This document shows, piece by piece, positions 63,622 to 63,913 of a DNA stretch of 63,913 nt (position 1 is the first letter of the stretch; each line of letters opens with the position of its first letter). Source of the stretch: Pseudonocardiales bacterium (GTDB lineage Bacteria > Actinomycetota > Actinomycetes > Mycobacteriales > Pseudonocardiaceae); the NCBI GenBank assembly GCA_019243635.1, contig JAFAUB010000021.1, positions 1-63,913 of the forward strand, in the 5' to 3' direction. The notes below the pieces were generated by a model. That model searched no databases and was not told the DNA's origin. It was given only the letters and a program-made list of their open reading frames with translations. The position numbers and the translations under genes are program-made.

Positions 63622-63913
63622 AGCTGCGACCGCCGGACGGCTCGGCGCAGCTCCTGAATGCGGATCAGGTTGCCCGCAGGATCGCGGACGGCGCAGTCGC
63701 GAACCCCGTACGGCTGCTCGGTCGGCTCCTGGACGACCTCGGCGCCGCCGGCCTGTAGCAGCTCGAAGGTGCCGTCGAGGTCCTTGGTGGCCAGGAGGAT
63801 AATGGCGTAGGTGCCCTTGGCCATCATCTCGACGATGGTGCGGCGCTCGTCGTCGGTGATGCCGGGGTCGGCGGCCGGCGGATGCAGGACGATGGACGTG
63901 CCGGGCTGGTCGG
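63618..63913 (-). CDS. VOC/glyoxalase-family protein, cut by the window edge
   Basis: The last 97 or so residues of a vicinal-oxygen-chelate domain protein; the 5' end lies beyond the window. [50 protein letters not shown] is the typical second half of the fold, with the metal-site Glu in IRIQE. Members act in glyoxal or antibiotic detoxification. The stop overlaps the ATG of the mosaic frame. Confidence 0.75.
   Translation of the reverse strand, partial: DQPGTSIVLHPPAADPGITDDERRTIVEMMAKGTYAIILLATKDLDGTFELLQAGGAEVVQEPTEQPYGVRDCAVRDPAGNLIRIQELRRAVRRSQL

Overview
The window is about 64 kb of high-GC actinobacterial chromosome. Three things point to a Pseudonocardiales-type actinomycete: a mycothione reductase (mycothiol users are actinobacteria), gene order shared with Mycobacterium (miaB, Rv2732c-like gene, DUF349 gene, miaA, dapF, hflX, lexA, LysM gene, nrdR; and recX, recA, DUF3046), and an ephD-like hydrolase/SDR fusion. 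The genus cannot be fixed from the sequence alone. No rRNA, tRNA or CRISPR array was seen.

Layout. 0.4-3.6 kb: a small lipoprotein, mycothione reductase and an HpnB-like glycosyltransferase. 3.8-18.2 kb: the deoxynucleotide, SOS and tRNA-modification block (nrdR-nrdJ, a LysM/ChiZ-like protein divergent from lexA with two SOS boxes between them, hflX, dapF, miaA, DUF349, miaB). Between hflX and dapF lies a scar containing a Nudix fragment and a truncated HTH-TPR regulator. 18.6-24.9 kb: an MntP-like exporter coupled to a shortened solute-binding protein, a mycobacterial Sdh1-type succinate dehydrogenase operon, and a divergent LysR gene. 24.8-28.4 kb: recX and recA, the latter carrying a full intein with a LAGLIDADG nuclease, then DUF3046 and a tiny membrane protein. 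28.5-36.4 kb: valine dehydrogenase, the giant helicase Lhr, a coupled HEPN/TIGR03083 pair downstream of a perfect SOS box, and a GNAT. 36.7-43 kb: metF divergent from an isoprenoid operon (polyprenyl synthase, crtI, MptA/B-type mannosyltransferase, crtB). 43-50.9 kb: an accessory stretch with an APC permease, an amidohydrolase, a secreted GH65 enzyme, an atypical GluRS and three gene remnants. 51-54.3 kb: ephD-like fusion, FKBP, hemC. 54.5-60.3 kb: a secreted Cys-rich peptide, a wrecked OFA transporter, an MHS transporter with an acyl-CoA ligase, and a frameshifted GNAT. 60.5-63.9 kb: a 90-bp MITE-like element, a heat-shock group (J-domain protein, unknown protein, Hsp20, MerR) with related operator-like repeats, and a mosaic of VOC, UvrA-like and resolvase fragments at the right edge.

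The strongest shared theme is DNA damage: four SOS boxes matching CGAAC-N4-GTTYG precede lexA and the LysM gene, recA, and the HEPN pair. The HEPN pair is the best candidate for a little-described system. The RecA intein, the MerR/Hsp20 operator pair and the Cys-rich secreted peptide are the next most interesting items. Start sites were chosen by ribosome-binding sites, overlaps and family alignment from memory. No database search was possible.
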